This document shows positions 25,676 through 35,546 of a DNA stretch of 64,000 bases, piece after piece. Numbering within the stretch: position 1 is the stretch's first letter; the number at the start of each line of letters is the position of its first letter. The stretch spans positions 1 to 64,000 of the forward strand of contig JABHZW010000021.1 in assembly GCA_018656005.1 (NCBI GenBank). The letters run 5' to 3'. The position numbers and the translations under genes are program-made. The notes beneath the pieces were generated by a model. It was given only the letters and a program-made list of their open reading frames with translations, was not told the DNA's origin and ran no database searches. This DNA comes from Candidatus Pseudelusimicrobium marinum. GTDB taxonomy: Bacteria > Elusimicrobiota > Elusimicrobia > Elusimicrobiales > Elusimicrobiaceae.

Positions 25676-27232
25676 TTAATCTGGTAGTATTGTTGGAGTT
25701 AAGAATACAACCAAATCGGTATTTACTTTTGTAGTAGTTTTACTTGTAAAGAACCAATTAAGTATAGGGATACTTCCTAAGAAAGGAACCTTTCTTATGG
25801 TTTCTTCTTCCTCGCTCTGTAATAAACCACCGATAACTACTGTTTGTCCGTTTTTAACTCGTACAAGTGTTGATACTGCTCTTGTTATAGGATCAAATAC
25901 ACCATCTATCCTAGAAGCGGCTACACTTGAGTAAGATTGTTGTACAAATAATGTTATTCGTCCTTCTTTATTTACCTGTGGGGTTACCATTAATGTCAAA
26001 CCAACTCTTCTTCTTTCATAAGATGCGGTTGAAGCACCGTTTGTTGTATCTGTTGTTGTTGTAGTTTCTGCTATTGCAGCATCGGTTGCTGTGGAGATTA
26101 TAGCCATTTTATTATTTAAGGTTACAACTTTCGGTTTACCTAAGAATCTTGCTTCTCCTGTTGTTGATAATGCTTTCAACACAATGTCTAAAAATGAGAA
26201 TGTTAAAGTAGCTGCTTCACCTGAACCTGCATCACCATCTGGGAATAACCATCTTATGTCTTTTCTATAATTTGAACCAAAGTATTCATTTGTTACATCC
26301 ATTACAGGTGCTGTCATAGTAGCTAGAGTACCTGTTGCACCACCATATTCAAAACCTAAATCTAAACCGCTAGATTTTGTTACCTCTACAATTTGTGCTT
26401 CTATTAATATTTGTGGAGGTTTAATATCTAACTCTGCTAAAATATTTTCCACTGCTGGGAAAACTTCTGGGATATCTGTAATAATAAGCTTGTTTGTTCT
26501 AGGGTCTAATGCAACTTGTCCGTCTGTTGATAACACACCTGCTATCACACTTATTATTGCGATATCAGAGCCTCCGCCACCACCTGCACTACCAGATGAG
26601 GTTTCACCACCAAGACCAGAAGTGTCTCCCATACCACTAGTACTACTACTTTCACCGCCACCAAAACCAGTGTTTGAAGATACATCTGCTGGCATTATAG
26701 AACTCATTTCGCTACTTGCTGTACCTATTGGTATAAGTGAAACATAATTTAGTGTGTAAATTTTTGTTATAACACCCGGCGCTGTTTTAGATCGTCTTGT
26801 AACAACAAAACTATCACTTTTACCTATTCGCTGGTATGTCAAACCCTGCACCATAAGTAAGGTGTCTAATGCTTCCTTTACTGTTACATTTGATAAAGAC
26901 GCTGTAATTTTCTTTTTAGAAAATTCCTCTGACGGAATTATAAAATTTATTTTACTTTGCGCCGATATACTATTCAAAAATGTAGATAATGGAACATTTG
27001 CTAATCTTAAGGTTATTTTTCTATCTAACGGGGAATATTCCTCTACATCTTGATATAAAGCTGTTCTTTCTATTGTTTTAGATTGTATTGCAGGGCGAAC
27101 ACTAATTTCGTCCTTATTAGAACCCAGTTTATTTGAAAAACCAGTTCCTACTTCTAATTGTTGAGCTGATAAGCCTAGTCCCATACTAAAAACAAGAACT
27201 GTACTTATTAACACTGATATTAATTTTTGCAT
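25676..27232 (-). CDS. pilQ: Outer-membrane secretin (PilQ/GspD-like)
   Basis: The 518-residue protein has a signal peptide, an STN/N0-type domain (about 70-150), an N1-like domain (about 225-270, DPRTNKLIITDIPE), and the secretin core (about 280-515) with VKNGQTVVIGGL and VPFLGSIPILNWFF. A Gly/Ser-rich loop (about 185-220) separates the N-domains. It forms the outer-membrane channel for the pilus or pseudopilus. GAGGA precedes the ATG at short spacing. It is shorter than proteobacterial PilQ and has no clear AMIN domain. Confidence 0.93.
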   Translation of the reverse strand: MQKLISVLISTVLVFSMGLGLSAQQLEVGTGFSNKLGSNKDEISVRPAIQSKTIERTALYQDVEEYSPLDRKITLRLANVPLSTFLNSISAQSKINFIIPSEEFSKKKITASLSNVTVKEALDTLLMVQGLTYQRIGKSDSFVVTRRSKTAPGVITKIYTLNYVSLIPIGTASSEMSSIMPADVSSNTGFGGGESSSTSGMGDTSGLGGETSSGSAGGGGGSDIAIISVIAGVLSTDGQVALDPRTNKLIITDIPEVFPAVENILAELDIKPPQILIEAQIVEVTKSSGLDLGFEYGGATGTLATMTAPVMDVTNEYFGSNYRKDIRWLFPDGDAGSGEAATLTFSFLDIVLKALSTTGEARFLGKPKVVTLNNKMAIISTATDAAIAETTTTTDTTNGASTASYERRRVGLTLMVTPQVNKEGRITLFVQQSYSSVAASRIDGVFDPITRAVSTLVRVKNGQTVVIGGLLQSEEEETIRKVPFLGSIPILNWFFTSKTTTKVNTDLVVFLTPTILPD

Positions 27233-27245
27233 TTTTCCTCCGATT

Positions 27246-27770
27246 CTACTTTATAATTTTATTAAATTTCTGACCTTTGTACTGAAATCTCACATAACTT
27301 TCGCCAACAGATAATATTTTTATTGGGTTTTTATTCCCAGAAAGGTAAAGTGTATCACCAACAGAATATATCTTACCATTTAATATCACTTCATTACCTA
27401 TAACCCCTTGTATTTTTATTCTATACGATACTTCTTTACTTGGATTTAGTCTAAGCTCTTCAGCCAACCTGCGTTTTTTTTCTTCTGCTTGCTCTTTAGC
27501 TAACTTTTCTGCTTGTATTTTTTTTATCCTTGCTTCTTCTGCTTGTTTTCTTTTAAGTCGCTCTGCTTCTATATTGTCTGTTTCATCTTTAGACATTGTA
27601 GGATCTCTTTTTATATTATCTGGAAAGCTTACTTTTCTTATTGCAAATTGTTCTAACTTTTCATTTTTCTTTGCTGCTACTGCTTCTCTGTTAATAGTTT
27701 GGGTATGTCCAAAAACTGAAAAAATAAAAAATGTCAAAGTTAATATTGTAAAAATTCTTAAAATTTTCAT
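27246..27770 (-). CDS. PilP-like pilus assembly protein
   Basis: The 174-residue protein has a signal peptide (about 1-24), a charged Lys/Glu-rich coiled stretch (about 60-105) and a small C-terminal beta domain (IQGVIGNEVILNGKIYSVGD) like PilP/GspC HR domains. It probably connects the inner-membrane PilN-PilO module to the secretin. Its place between the pilO-like gene and pilQ supports the call, since pilMNOPQ is the usual order. It has no clear lipobox. Its ATG overlaps the pilO-like stop (TAATG). Confidence 0.7.
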   Translation of the reverse strand: MKILRIFTILTLTFFIFSVFGHTQTINREAVAAKKNEKLEQFAIRKVSFPDNIKRDPTMSKDETDNIEAERLKRKQAEEARIKKIQAEKLAKEQAEEKKRRLAEELRLNPSKEVSYRIKIQGVIGNEVILNGKIYSVGDTLYLSGNKNPIKILSVGESYVRFQYKGQKFNKIIK

Positions 27771-28366
27771 TACATTATTTCCTCCTTCACAGGAGAATAA
27801 AATATCGTCGCAATGGTAATAGCAACTTGATTAGCATTTAACAAATCCTTACTATTAGATTTTGTTATATCAAAACTGGTTATTCTTAAAAGAAGGTCGT
27901 TATTTTCCATATCTTCTATAATTTTGCCCATCTGTTGATATGTAATATTAGCTGTTATGGATATATTGACCACTGTAAAATTATCCCTAACTTGCTCCCT
28001 CTGTTCAGATATTTTTGTAGCACTAACTTTATGCTTTTTAAGTATAGTTGTTGTTGTATCCAAAAGCCAACTACTTTTATCTTCTAGTTTGGGTAAATGC
28101 TTTAAGAAAAAATCAAACCTAGATTTATCCTTTAAATAAGTTTTGATATTTTCTGTTTGTATCCTTTTTGCTTCTATAGCATCTTTCTTTTGGAATATAG
28201 CTTTTTGCCCTTTTGCATAAAACTGACTATACAAAATTACAAAAATCAAACTACCAACTATAACTGGTCTTAAGGAAAATAGAAAACCCCGTTCAGGTAG
28301 AACTACTTTTATATAGTCCATATCTTCCTTCATTGTTTTAAAAAAATTTATTATTGCTTTAAACAT
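27770..28366 (-). CDS. PilO-like pilus assembly protein
   Basis: The 198-residue protein has a cytoplasmic N-terminus, one transmembrane segment (about 33-50) and a periplasmic region with coiled coil plus ferredoxin-like fold, matching PilO topology. It would dimerise with PilN and contact PilP. The call rests on size, topology and operon position more than on motifs. It overlaps the following gene by one base at TAATG, so the two are translationally coupled. Confidence 0.7.
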   Translation of the reverse strand: MFKAIINFFKTMKEDMDYIKVVLPERGFLFSLRPVIVGSLIFVILYSQFYAKGQKAIFQKKDAIEAKRIQTENIKTYLKDKSRFDFFLKHLPKLEDKSSWLLDTTTTILKKHKVSATKISEQREQVRDNFTVVNISITANITYQQMGKIIEDMENNDLLLRITSFDITKSNSKDLLNANQVAITIATIFYSPVKEEIM

Positions 28367-28383
28367 TTTTTCTTCCTAAACTC

Positions 28384-30003
28384 TTAATTACTACAATCTA
28401 AAGTAAACCGTGCTGCTTCATTTTTTTGAGCAGAACTTTTATTTGGAACTCTATACTTTATCTCTGTGGATACTGGTGTACAGAACTTACGGAAAACTTT
28501 ATCCATAACTACATCATCTTTAAATTTATCACCAATTTCCAATTCTTGTTTCCTTCCACCTTCAGATAATATAAAACCATTTATCTGAAGTTGCTTGCTT
28601 CTAGATATTTTGCTCTTAGCCGAAAATATAGGATATTTATATGAAAATCCACCTATCCACATATCCTCAGGAACAATATTAACAAGTTGTGCCATAACAG
28701 GAGTTACTCTTTCTACGGTAAATATATCTGTAAGCTGTCGTTCTTCTATTTTGGTATCTTCTATTTTCTTTTTAATAACACGGGAACTCAAATTAGCAAA
28801 CTCTGATAATAATGTACCAGATGCTTTTGCACCTGCAAGCTCCTTACCTACCATATAAGATTTCATCTGCGTTAAAACACAGAATACTATCAAAATTAAT
28901 ATACCTAAACCTACGACTTTCCATAAAAACATTAATGCTTTGTTATCTATTTTTGCGGATCGTTGCTCACCTGTTAAGTCAAAACCAATGCCAAAGGTGT
29001 CTGAATATTTAAAACAACCACCTATACACGAAAGTTCTTCTATTTCGCTACTTTCAAATCCTAAAACCTCGTTGATATCAAACTCTCTTATATCTTTTTT
29101 TACAGCCCCTTCTAATATCATTTTCCAGGTTTCTTTATTAGCACCACCAAGCAAAACTGTTTCTTTGAAAGGATCTTTTTCAAATTGATTTGAAATAAAA
29201 TCTACATAAGAACTAATTTCCAATTTTCTTCTTTCTGTTGTATACACACCAGAAAAACTTATGTCTTTTTGTAATAATGGCTTTGCCTTGTTTACAAATA
29301 AAAAACTACCTTTACTTTTTGCAAAATATCCATATATCTGCCCAGTATCTTTAGACCCTTTATCTTTCATATTCAAAAGTCTTGAAAGCGAAAGTATGGA
29401 TATCTCTATACCTCTTAAATCTAAATCCAGTTCTTTCATTCCTTTTTTTATTTGGTCTACAATATATTTATCTGTTAGACCAAAAAGCACACCAAGTTTT
29501 TTTTGTTTGCTAATTTTAGTTTCAAAGTTGTAAGCATTGTAGGAAAACATTGCTTGATCGAAAGGAAAATGTATAAATTTCTTTGCCTGCATTGGAATAG
29601 ATTGTTTCCAAAATTTGCGTTCTATCTGAGGCATCACAAAATGACGATATATAGAAAAGTCGCTTGAAAGTGTTATACAAACTTGTTTATTTTTAAATTT
29701 TTTATCTTCGAAAACTCTTTTAATAGGTTCAAGCCATACGAATCTGTCTTTAAAGAAATTCTTATTCATTTCAGACGATTTTAAAGACAAAGCATCAACA
29801 TTTTTTATAGGTACCCTAACTAGCGATATTATGTTTAACACACCTGCTTTGTTAGTCGCCTCTGCTACATAAATGCTTTCTAGTCCTATATATATGGAAA
29901 CATACTCGTCGGTTATTTCCCTTGAAAAACCTGTCAGTTTTTCTATTAGATTAGCATCTATTTTCTCTATTTTGATTATCCCTGTTGCATCTTTCTTTTT
30001 CAT
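28384..30003 (-). CDS. PilM-PilN-like fusion protein
   Basis: The 539-residue protein has an N-terminal region (about 30-330) resembling the actin-like PilM domain, then a single transmembrane segment (about 360-380) and a periplasmic coiled-coil plus ferredoxin-like region like PilN (VTPVMAQLVNIVPEDMWI). In proteobacteria PilM is cytoplasmic and binds the PilN N-terminus; here the two parts appear to be one chain. PilM sequences are divergent, so the first half is inferred. AGGG precedes the ATG. Confidence 0.7.
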   Translation of the reverse strand: MKKKDATGIIKIEKIDANLIEKLTGFSREITDEYVSIYIGLESIYVAEATNKAGVLNIISLVRVPIKNVDALSLKSSEMNKNFFKDRFVWLEPIKRVFEDKKFKNKQVCITLSSDFSIYRHFVMPQIERKFWKQSIPMQAKKFIHFPFDQAMFSYNAYNFETKISKQKKLGVLFGLTDKYIVDQIKKGMKELDLDLRGIEISILSLSRLLNMKDKGSKDTGQIYGYFAKSKGSFLFVNKAKPLLQKDISFSGVYTTERRKLEISSYVDFISNQFEKDPFKETVLLGGANKETWKMILEGAVKKDIREFDINEVLGFESSEIEELSCIGGCFKYSDTFGIGFDLTGEQRSAKIDNKALMFLWKVVGLGILILIVFCVLTQMKSYMVGKELAGAKASGTLLSEFANLSSRVIKKKIEDTKIEERQLTDIFTVERVTPVMAQLVNIVPEDMWIGGFSYKYPIFSAKSKISRSKQLQINGFILSEGGRKQELEIGDKFKDDVVMDKVFRKFCTPVSTEIKYRVPNKSSAQKNEAARFTLDCSN

Positions 30004-30031
30004 ATAAAACCCTTTCTAAACCATTCTTAAA

Positions 30032-31630
30032 TTAATATAAATCTTCGCCACCCTCAAGTGCATCTTCTTCTATTTCAACTTCTGTATCTGCTGGTGTTGT
30101 TGGTGCTGGCTCACTAATTGTTGTTGTTTCTATAGCAGAGCCTTCCACATTATCTATTGATGTTGTTTCTACAGTGGTAGTAGTAGGCTCTGTTGCCACT
30201 GGAGTTTCTTCTATTACAACTTTTTCTTTTTCAATAATTTCTTCTTTCTTTAGTTGTATTTTGCCAGGCTTTTTCCATAATCTGCTAACAGAATAGTTCA
30301 TATTATCTGTTTGCATGATTGATGCTTTTGAAGAACTTTTTTCTTCACCTACTAAAACTTTACCCTGTACAGTAGTTTTTTTAAGATTACCTTCTTTGTC
30401 TACCAAGTTTACTTTTCTTTTTAAAATTTTTGCATTACCTTTTGTATCAACTGCTTGTAGTACTATATTATAGACACCAAGTTCTAGCATATCGCCAAAG
30501 AATGCTTTTCTTCCGTTCCATATTATTTGATGATAAACCCTTTCATCTCCCTTCAACTCTCTTACGGTGTAATGTACATTTGGTCCTTCGTTTCTGATTA
30601 TCTGAAGATCCCATTTAGAAATAGGATTTTTAGTTTCTAATACGGAAAAATCTATTATAAGCACATCGCCAGCTTCTGCAGATATTGAAGTTTCCGGATA
30701 TAAACCCATACTAAGAACAGGTTCTGTTATACCGTTTTTTCTATACTTCAATTTTGGTGGTACATCATAATCAAAAACAATTGCCATACCATCTAAATGG
30801 GCAAATTTTGCTGGCATATCGCCAGTATCTAAACCCATGTTTAAATTTAATTTAGCAGATGATATCCCTCTTTCTAACAGATAGGAATACAACTTCGTGC
30901 TATACCGCATACCCTCGATAGAAACTTTACCATTATAAGCATTTTTGGGTAAAATTGTAAACACAGCATCTTTATTTGCTAAAAGTAAAATATATAAATT
31001 TTGTAGTATTTCGCTAGAGTTTGCCTTAAACTCTTTAGATCTTTTGTTAAATAAAATTTCAGGATTTATTTCTACAGCATCTACTTTATTTAGCATATCC
31101 TTTCTCATATAAAATTCTATGCCTTGGCTTTCGTTTAGCCTGAAAAGTGCCAAATTAATAATATCTTTGATTTTTTGTTCTACCTGAACTTCCTTAAAAG
31201 CTTTTCTTTGGGTCATAACTTCTGCACTTGGCTGAGCAGGTGTTATTGTATTTATTTGGTCGTCTCCACGAACTTCCATCTCTCTTTGCTCAATAGCAGA
31301 AACTTCCAAAGCATTTACATCTGCTTCTCTTTGAATTTCAGCTTCTCTTGTATAAATATTTTGATCCGACGAATAAGAATCCGCCATACTAAGATGTATC
31401 TTGTTTATATAAGTATTCGCTTGAGACATTTGGGCTGAATTGCCATTTACGGAAACATCTATAAAGTAGTCCATAGCTTCGTCGTACTTTTTAGACTCAT
31501 ATAAATTTATACCCTTATCTAACATTACTGCAACTTCTTCGTTACCATAAGCCAGATTATTAAAAAAACCAAAAATTAGAAAAAATATTATTGCTGTAAA
31601 CAAACGACCAGATAGAATACACTTTTTCAT
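30032..31630 (-). CDS. Secreted TPR/OmpA-like/Ig-like protein of the pilus operon
   Basis: The 532-residue protein has a signal peptide (about 1-29), a TPR-like start (about 35-95), a middle region with an OmpA-like pattern (FNKRSKEFKANSSEILQNL and RYSTKLYSYLLERGISSAKL), a FlgD-like Ig region (about 320-430) and a Thr/Glu-rich acidic C-terminus. It is probably periplasmic or outer-membrane associated and may take the role of a pilotin or peptidoglycan anchor for the secretin, but that is inferred from operon position. GGAG is well placed before the ATG. Confidence 0.55.
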   Translation of the reverse strand: MKKCILSGRLFTAIIFFLIFGFFNNLAYGNEEVAVMLDKGINLYESKKYDEAMDYFIDVSVNGNSAQMSQANTYINKIHLSMADSYSSDQNIYTREAEIQREADVNALEVSAIEQREMEVRGDDQINTITPAQPSAEVMTQRKAFKEVQVEQKIKDIINLALFRLNESQGIEFYMRKDMLNKVDAVEINPEILFNKRSKEFKANSSEILQNLYILLLANKDAVFTILPKNAYNGKVSIEGMRYSTKLYSYLLERGISSAKLNLNMGLDTGDMPAKFAHLDGMAIVFDYDVPPKLKYRKNGITEPVLSMGLYPETSISAEAGDVLIIDFSVLETKNPISKWDLQIIRNEGPNVHYTVRELKGDERVYHQIIWNGRKAFFGDMLELGVYNIVLQAVDTKGNAKILKRKVNLVDKEGNLKKTTVQGKVLVGEEKSSSKASIMQTDNMNYSVSRLWKKPGKIQLKKEEIIEKEKVVIEETPVATEPTTTTVETTSIDNVEGSAIETTTISEPAPTTPADTEVEIEEDALEGGEDLY

Positions 31631-31791
31631 GATATTTCTCCTGTCCTATTAACCCTGTTTTAAAATCAAAATGATACCATTTATATTATAGTATATATAT
31701 AAATAGCACGAACTACCCCGCAGTCTAAAATATATATAATTTTCAAGGTATTATCAACAAGTATTATTGATATCTTTTGTCTTTGGAACTT

Positions 31792-34161
31792 CTAAATAAC
31801 ATTATACCTCTGAAAAAACTCTATTGCCTCTTTATTTTTAGGCTGAATTTCTAAAACCCTCTTATACATCAAAGTTGCATTTTTTATATCTTTAAGTTCC
31901 AAATATCTTCTTGCTAAAAATATATTGGCTTTCAAATGATTTCTATTTTTATCTAAAAAATCTTTTCTTACAACTAAATCTGTTGGACCTTGTATATATT
32001 GTTTTAAAATATTTATGGCATTTTTGTAATCGCCTTTTATCATATATACTTGCGACAAGTCATAATAGGTATTAAAAAACACGGGATCTAATTTTATATA
32101 TTTTTTGAACTTTTTTTCAGATTCCGATAAATAATACATAGATTTTTTTTGGTATTCCATTTTCAATTTCTTACTATTTGTCTGGTTTATCATAAAGTTA
32201 TAATAGTTTGCTAATCTAAAATAATATTCCCCCCATCCTCGATGAATGGTTACAAAATTAGGAGATGCTTTTGCTACTTGATTAAGTAAATGTTCAATTC
32301 TATCTGCATCGTTTCGTTTAATATTATTTTTATCTAAAAGTTTTGGTTCATAAGTTTTTTGCATTTTAAATCTTTTTAAAAACATAGAAACTAAAAAGTA
32401 TTTGTAATGATGCGTTGCAAAATCTTTATCAACCGCTTTAGAAGCGTATGTTAAAACACCGTCTAAATTATTTTTTCTTGTAAAGTAAAGTGTCAAACTA
32501 AAAAAGTTGTTAGCTTGGAAAAAACCCCAGAAGAAATACATCAAAACAAGCGATGCTATAAGTATCAAAGATACAAGCTTTTTCCTCGATAAATAGATGG
32601 TTTTGATATACACATATCCACACATCACAAACACTGCACAAAAAACTATAAACGCGATTAAAATTAGTAGTTGGTTAGAAGATTTTTCTTTAATAAAAGT
32701 ACTCATACCGCTTAACGGTAAAAAATCTTTGAACATAAAATATGCAAAAACAAAAACAGCTGATATTCCAATTATTTGTAAAATTTTTAGCACGATATCC
32801 TGTTTTTGTTTTTGCATAATTTTAGCTGTTTGCTGTTTCAAAAAATCTTTACAAGACAAATTTATAATTATACCTGCAAACAATGCGTAAAAAATACCGG
32901 TAGATACAAAACGCACACTAACATCAAAACTACTGTGCACAAAAATAGAAATAAAAGCTACTAAATAGCCAAGCAGATAATAATATTCTGGTGGGGCTCG
33001 TTCTTTATTTTTTGTAAAGTTAGAAACTTCTTTTAATTTTACTAATGCACAAATAACTACAAATAAGAATACCCAAAAATATAATCCAGCACCGACTATC
33101 CCATTTTCAACTATTTGTTCAATATGTTCATTTTCTGCGTGATGGGTTTCACTATTTTGGAAACCTTCCATATAAAAAATTTGCGGTCTTTTATAAGCAG
33201 GATATATCACTTTAAACGAACCTATACCATAGCCAGTGAAAGGTTTTTCTTCTATCATCTCAAAGGCTGATATCCAGGTAAAAACCCTAAAATCCACAGA
33301 TTGCATTCGCTTAACACTATGAAGTATGATCAGAAATGTAGAAGCTAAAACAAATGCAAAAATTGCTGAAAATATTTTTAGTTTATGTCTTGCAAAAATT
33401 CTACCTTTACCAAAAAATAAATAATATAGGAAAGAAAATATTACAGCACTTACAGTAAAACTAACCCAAGCGCCTTTGCTTTCTGCAAAATATAAATTTG
33501 CCATACCAACTAAAAATAAAACTATTAAACTTTTACTTTTTGTTTTTAAAATATTAACTAAAATTATAAATTGGGTGAAGACTATAAAGCTTCCAAAAAA
33601 GTTTGGATTTGCTTGAAGCGAAAATATTTTGTGTACAAAAAATCCCCTCCACGGAAACGGATCTAATCTGCCTAGACTTTCAAACTTTGCAAAAATTTGT
33701 AAATCTATAATTTGCAAAAGTCCGTAACCAAAACATACCCATGCTGAAGCGAAAATAAATTTGTTTATTGTTGTTATGTCGTCTTTTTTAAATTCCGAAA
33801 TTGCTATTAGAGTTATTGCCGTGTAGATGATGTATCTTATATATTCTTCAAACCCGGAAACTTTGTAAAAAGCGGTTAAAAAAGAGAATGTTTGGTATAG
33901 GAAAAATATCACAAAAGGTGCAATGTAGAAAAAGTTTTTTTTGTTGAAAATTGTGCTATATCCTCTTTCTAAAATCAGGGAAACCCATAAACTTATAAGC
34001 CCGATACCACCTAAATGAAGCAGTGTGATTTTAACTTGAGCGGTATCGTAAGTACGGATAAAAAACGATATGGATATTAGTAGGCAGAAAAGCCCTATCC
34101 AATAAGGAATAATTTTTTGGAGGAAACTTGTAAGATTAAAATTGCTTGATTTTTTATCCAT
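31792..34161 (-). CDS. O-antigen ligase/Wzy-like membrane protein with C-terminal TPRs
   Basis: The 789-residue protein has about 12-14 transmembrane segments and a Wzy_C-type periplasmic loop with FTWISAFEMIEEKPFTGYGI and HHAENEHIEQIVENG, then TPRs (about 650-785). Such proteins transfer or polymerise undecaprenyl-linked glycans; beside a pilus locus it may be a PglL-like pilin O-oligosaccharyltransferase. That role is inferred from position. It lies 161 bp upstream of the pilus operon and no clear ribosome-binding site precedes its ATG. Confidence 0.75.
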   Translation of the reverse strand: MDKKSSNFNLTSFLQKIIPYWIGLFCLLISISFFIRTYDTAQVKITLLHLGGIGLISLWVSLILERGYSTIFNKKNFFYIAPFVIFFLYQTFSFLTAFYKVSGFEEYIRYIIYTAITLIAISEFKKDDITTINKFIFASAWVCFGYGLLQIIDLQIFAKFESLGRLDPFPWRGFFVHKIFSLQANPNFFGSFIVFTQFIILVNILKTKSKSLIVLFLVGMANLYFAESKGAWVSFTVSAVIFSFLYYLFFGKGRIFARHKLKIFSAIFAFVLASTFLIILHSVKRMQSVDFRVFTWISAFEMIEEKPFTGYGIGSFKVIYPAYKRPQIFYMEGFQNSETHHAENEHIEQIVENGIVGAGLYFWVFLFVVICALVKLKEVSNFTKNKERAPPEYYYLLGYLVAFISIFVHSSFDVSVRFVSTGIFYALFAGIIINLSCKDFLKQQTAKIMQKQKQDIVLKILQIIGISAVFVFAYFMFKDFLPLSGMSTFIKEKSSNQLLILIAFIVFCAVFVMCGYVYIKTIYLSRKKLVSLILIASLVLMYFFWGFFQANNFFSLTLYFTRKNNLDGVLTYASKAVDKDFATHHYKYFLVSMFLKRFKMQKTYEPKLLDKNNIKRNDADRIEHLLNQVAKASPNFVTIHRGWGEYYFRLANYYNFMINQTNSKKLKMEYQKKSMYYLSESEKKFKKYIKLDPVFFNTYYDLSQVYMIKGDYKNAINILKQYIQGPTDLVVRKDFLDKNRNHLKANIFLARRYLELKDIKNATLMYKRVLEIQPKNKEAIEFFQRYNVI

Positions 34162-34266
34162 ATAATTATTATATGAAATTCCAAAGGAAATTTTGCCAAC
34201 ATAGAAAAAAGCTCGTAAAAAGAGTATAATTTATATTGAAATGTAGTTGTTTTAAAAGTGGATTTT

Positions 34267-34339
34267 GCCGAGATAGCTCAGTTGGTAGAGCAACCGCTTC
34301 GTAAGTGGTAGGTCGTGGGTTCGACTCCCATTCTCGGCT
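34267..34339 (+). tRNA. tRNA-Thr(CGT)
   Basis: Acceptor stem GCCGAGA/TCTCGGC, D arm GCTCAGTTGGTAGAGC, anticodon stem ACCGC/GTGGT with loop TTCGTAA (anticodon CGT) and T arm GTGGGTTCGACTCCCAT form a complete cloverleaf. CCA is not encoded. Confidence 0.95.
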
Positions 34340-34365
34340 TTTTTACTTCATCTGTTATATAAAAA

Positions 34366-34393
34366 AGCGGAAGGGCTTTATTGCCCTTCCGCT
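34366..34393. terminator. Bidirectional terminator between tRNA-Thr and a secreted-protein gene
   Basis: AGCGGAAGGGC (34366-34376), loop TTTATT, GCCCTTCCGCT (34383-34393), with A-rich sequence to the left and T-rich sequence to the right, so it serves both the + strand tRNA and the minus-strand gene that ends at 34414. Confidence 0.85.
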
Positions 34394-34413
34394 AAATTTT
34401 TGTTTTGTTAAAA

Positions 34414-35520
34414 TTATTTAACTACTTTTATTGGCTGATATATTTTTTTCTGTTCGTTTTTAACTTTATACATGTAAACACCTTTTGCTTCTGGCTTGCT
34501 TACCTTATTTACACCTTCTTGAAGTTTTTCAGAATTTATTAAACTTCCTTTTATATCGTATATATCAACTGTACTTCCATTATATTCTGCTGGTACTTTT
34601 ATACCCACATAGTCTGAACCTGGGTCATTATTTAGCACCTCAAACACATCTTTTTTTATCTCGTCTTCCATACCCGTTACACTAAAACCTCCCTCAGAAA
34701 AAAATCCTAAAGGATGTCCCTCTGTTGTTATCAAATCTGGTTTTCTTATATATCTAACACGAATATAATACAAACCATCCTCTAAATCTAATGGATCTGG
34801 AAAAGTATAATAATGCATTTCACCATTTTGTGGTGGATAAACTAATCCAAGATTTTTATATTCTAACACTGTTTCTCCTAAACTATTGAGAAAATCATTC
34901 CCATACACTTCTTCTGGAGTTAAATTGTACCAAGTAGGACTCGGCTTTAATACATACATATCTACTTCTGCTTCTTCTGTTACTGCATATGAAACTGTTA
35001 ACAGATTATTTTCTACCTTACTCCAACTAGGGAGGTATCCCCAAAAACTGAACTTGCCTCCATCATAATCCTTTATATAATCACAAGTACTTAAGTCTTG
35101 TGGATCAGCACAAATTCCCATAAATGCATTCTCTCCTACAACTGCTAATCCTTCAAAACCTGGTTGATTGCCTATTGCATCCCATATGTGTGTAATTGTA
35201 GTTCCATTATCTGCCGATGTTACATGTATTGGGGTGTCTTGAGGAACCCATAATTTATCATCGTAATTTTGTGTTACAGTATAGTCGTATACATACGAAA
35301 AAAGAACATAATAATATTCTTCCCCTGCTCCTATTCCATTTATAGTACAGGAAAATTCTATAGGGTTAATCTCAAAAGAACTAACTGACTCAAGTCCCTT
35401 TATTTCATCGTATAAAACCATTTCCGTTCCTTGTCCTGGATATTGTTCTGAACAGTACGGTGTTGCAAACACTGTAATGGATAATGTTAAAAATAACATT
35501 GATATTAATATTTTTTTCAT
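34414..35520 (-). CDS. Secreted protein of a three-gene paralogous family, with sorting-tail-like C-terminus
   Basis: The 368-residue protein has a signal peptide (about 1-20), conserved cysteines and a family motif PIEFSCTINGIGAGEEYYYV, followed by GNQPGFEG and DPQDLSTCDYI. The last 70 residues (STVDIYDIKG then GVYMYKVKNEQ) look like a type IX or FlgD-like C-terminal sorting/Ig tail. The two following genes are paralogs. Function is unknown; it is probably surface or extracellular. GGAGA is well placed before the ATG. Confidence 0.7.
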   Translation of the reverse strand: MKKILISMLFLTLSITVFATPYCSEQYPGQGTEMVLYDEIKGLESVSSFEINPIEFSCTINGIGAGEEYYYVLFSYVYDYTVTQNYDDKLWVPQDTPIHVTSADNGTTITHIWDAIGNQPGFEGLAVVGENAFMGICADPQDLSTCDYIKDYDGGKFSFWGYLPSWSKVENNLLTVSYAVTEEAEVDMYVLKPSPTWYNLTPEEVYGNDFLNSLGETVLEYKNLGLVYPPQNGEMHYYTFPDPLDLEDGLYYIRVRYIRKPDLITTEGHPLGFFSEGGFSVTGMEDEIKKDVFEVLNNDPGSDYVGIKVPAEYNGSTVDIYDIKGSLINSEKLQEGVNKVSKPEAKGVYMYKVKNEQKKIYQPIKVVK

Positions 35521-35546
35521 TTTTATTTCTCCTATTATTTTTTAAT

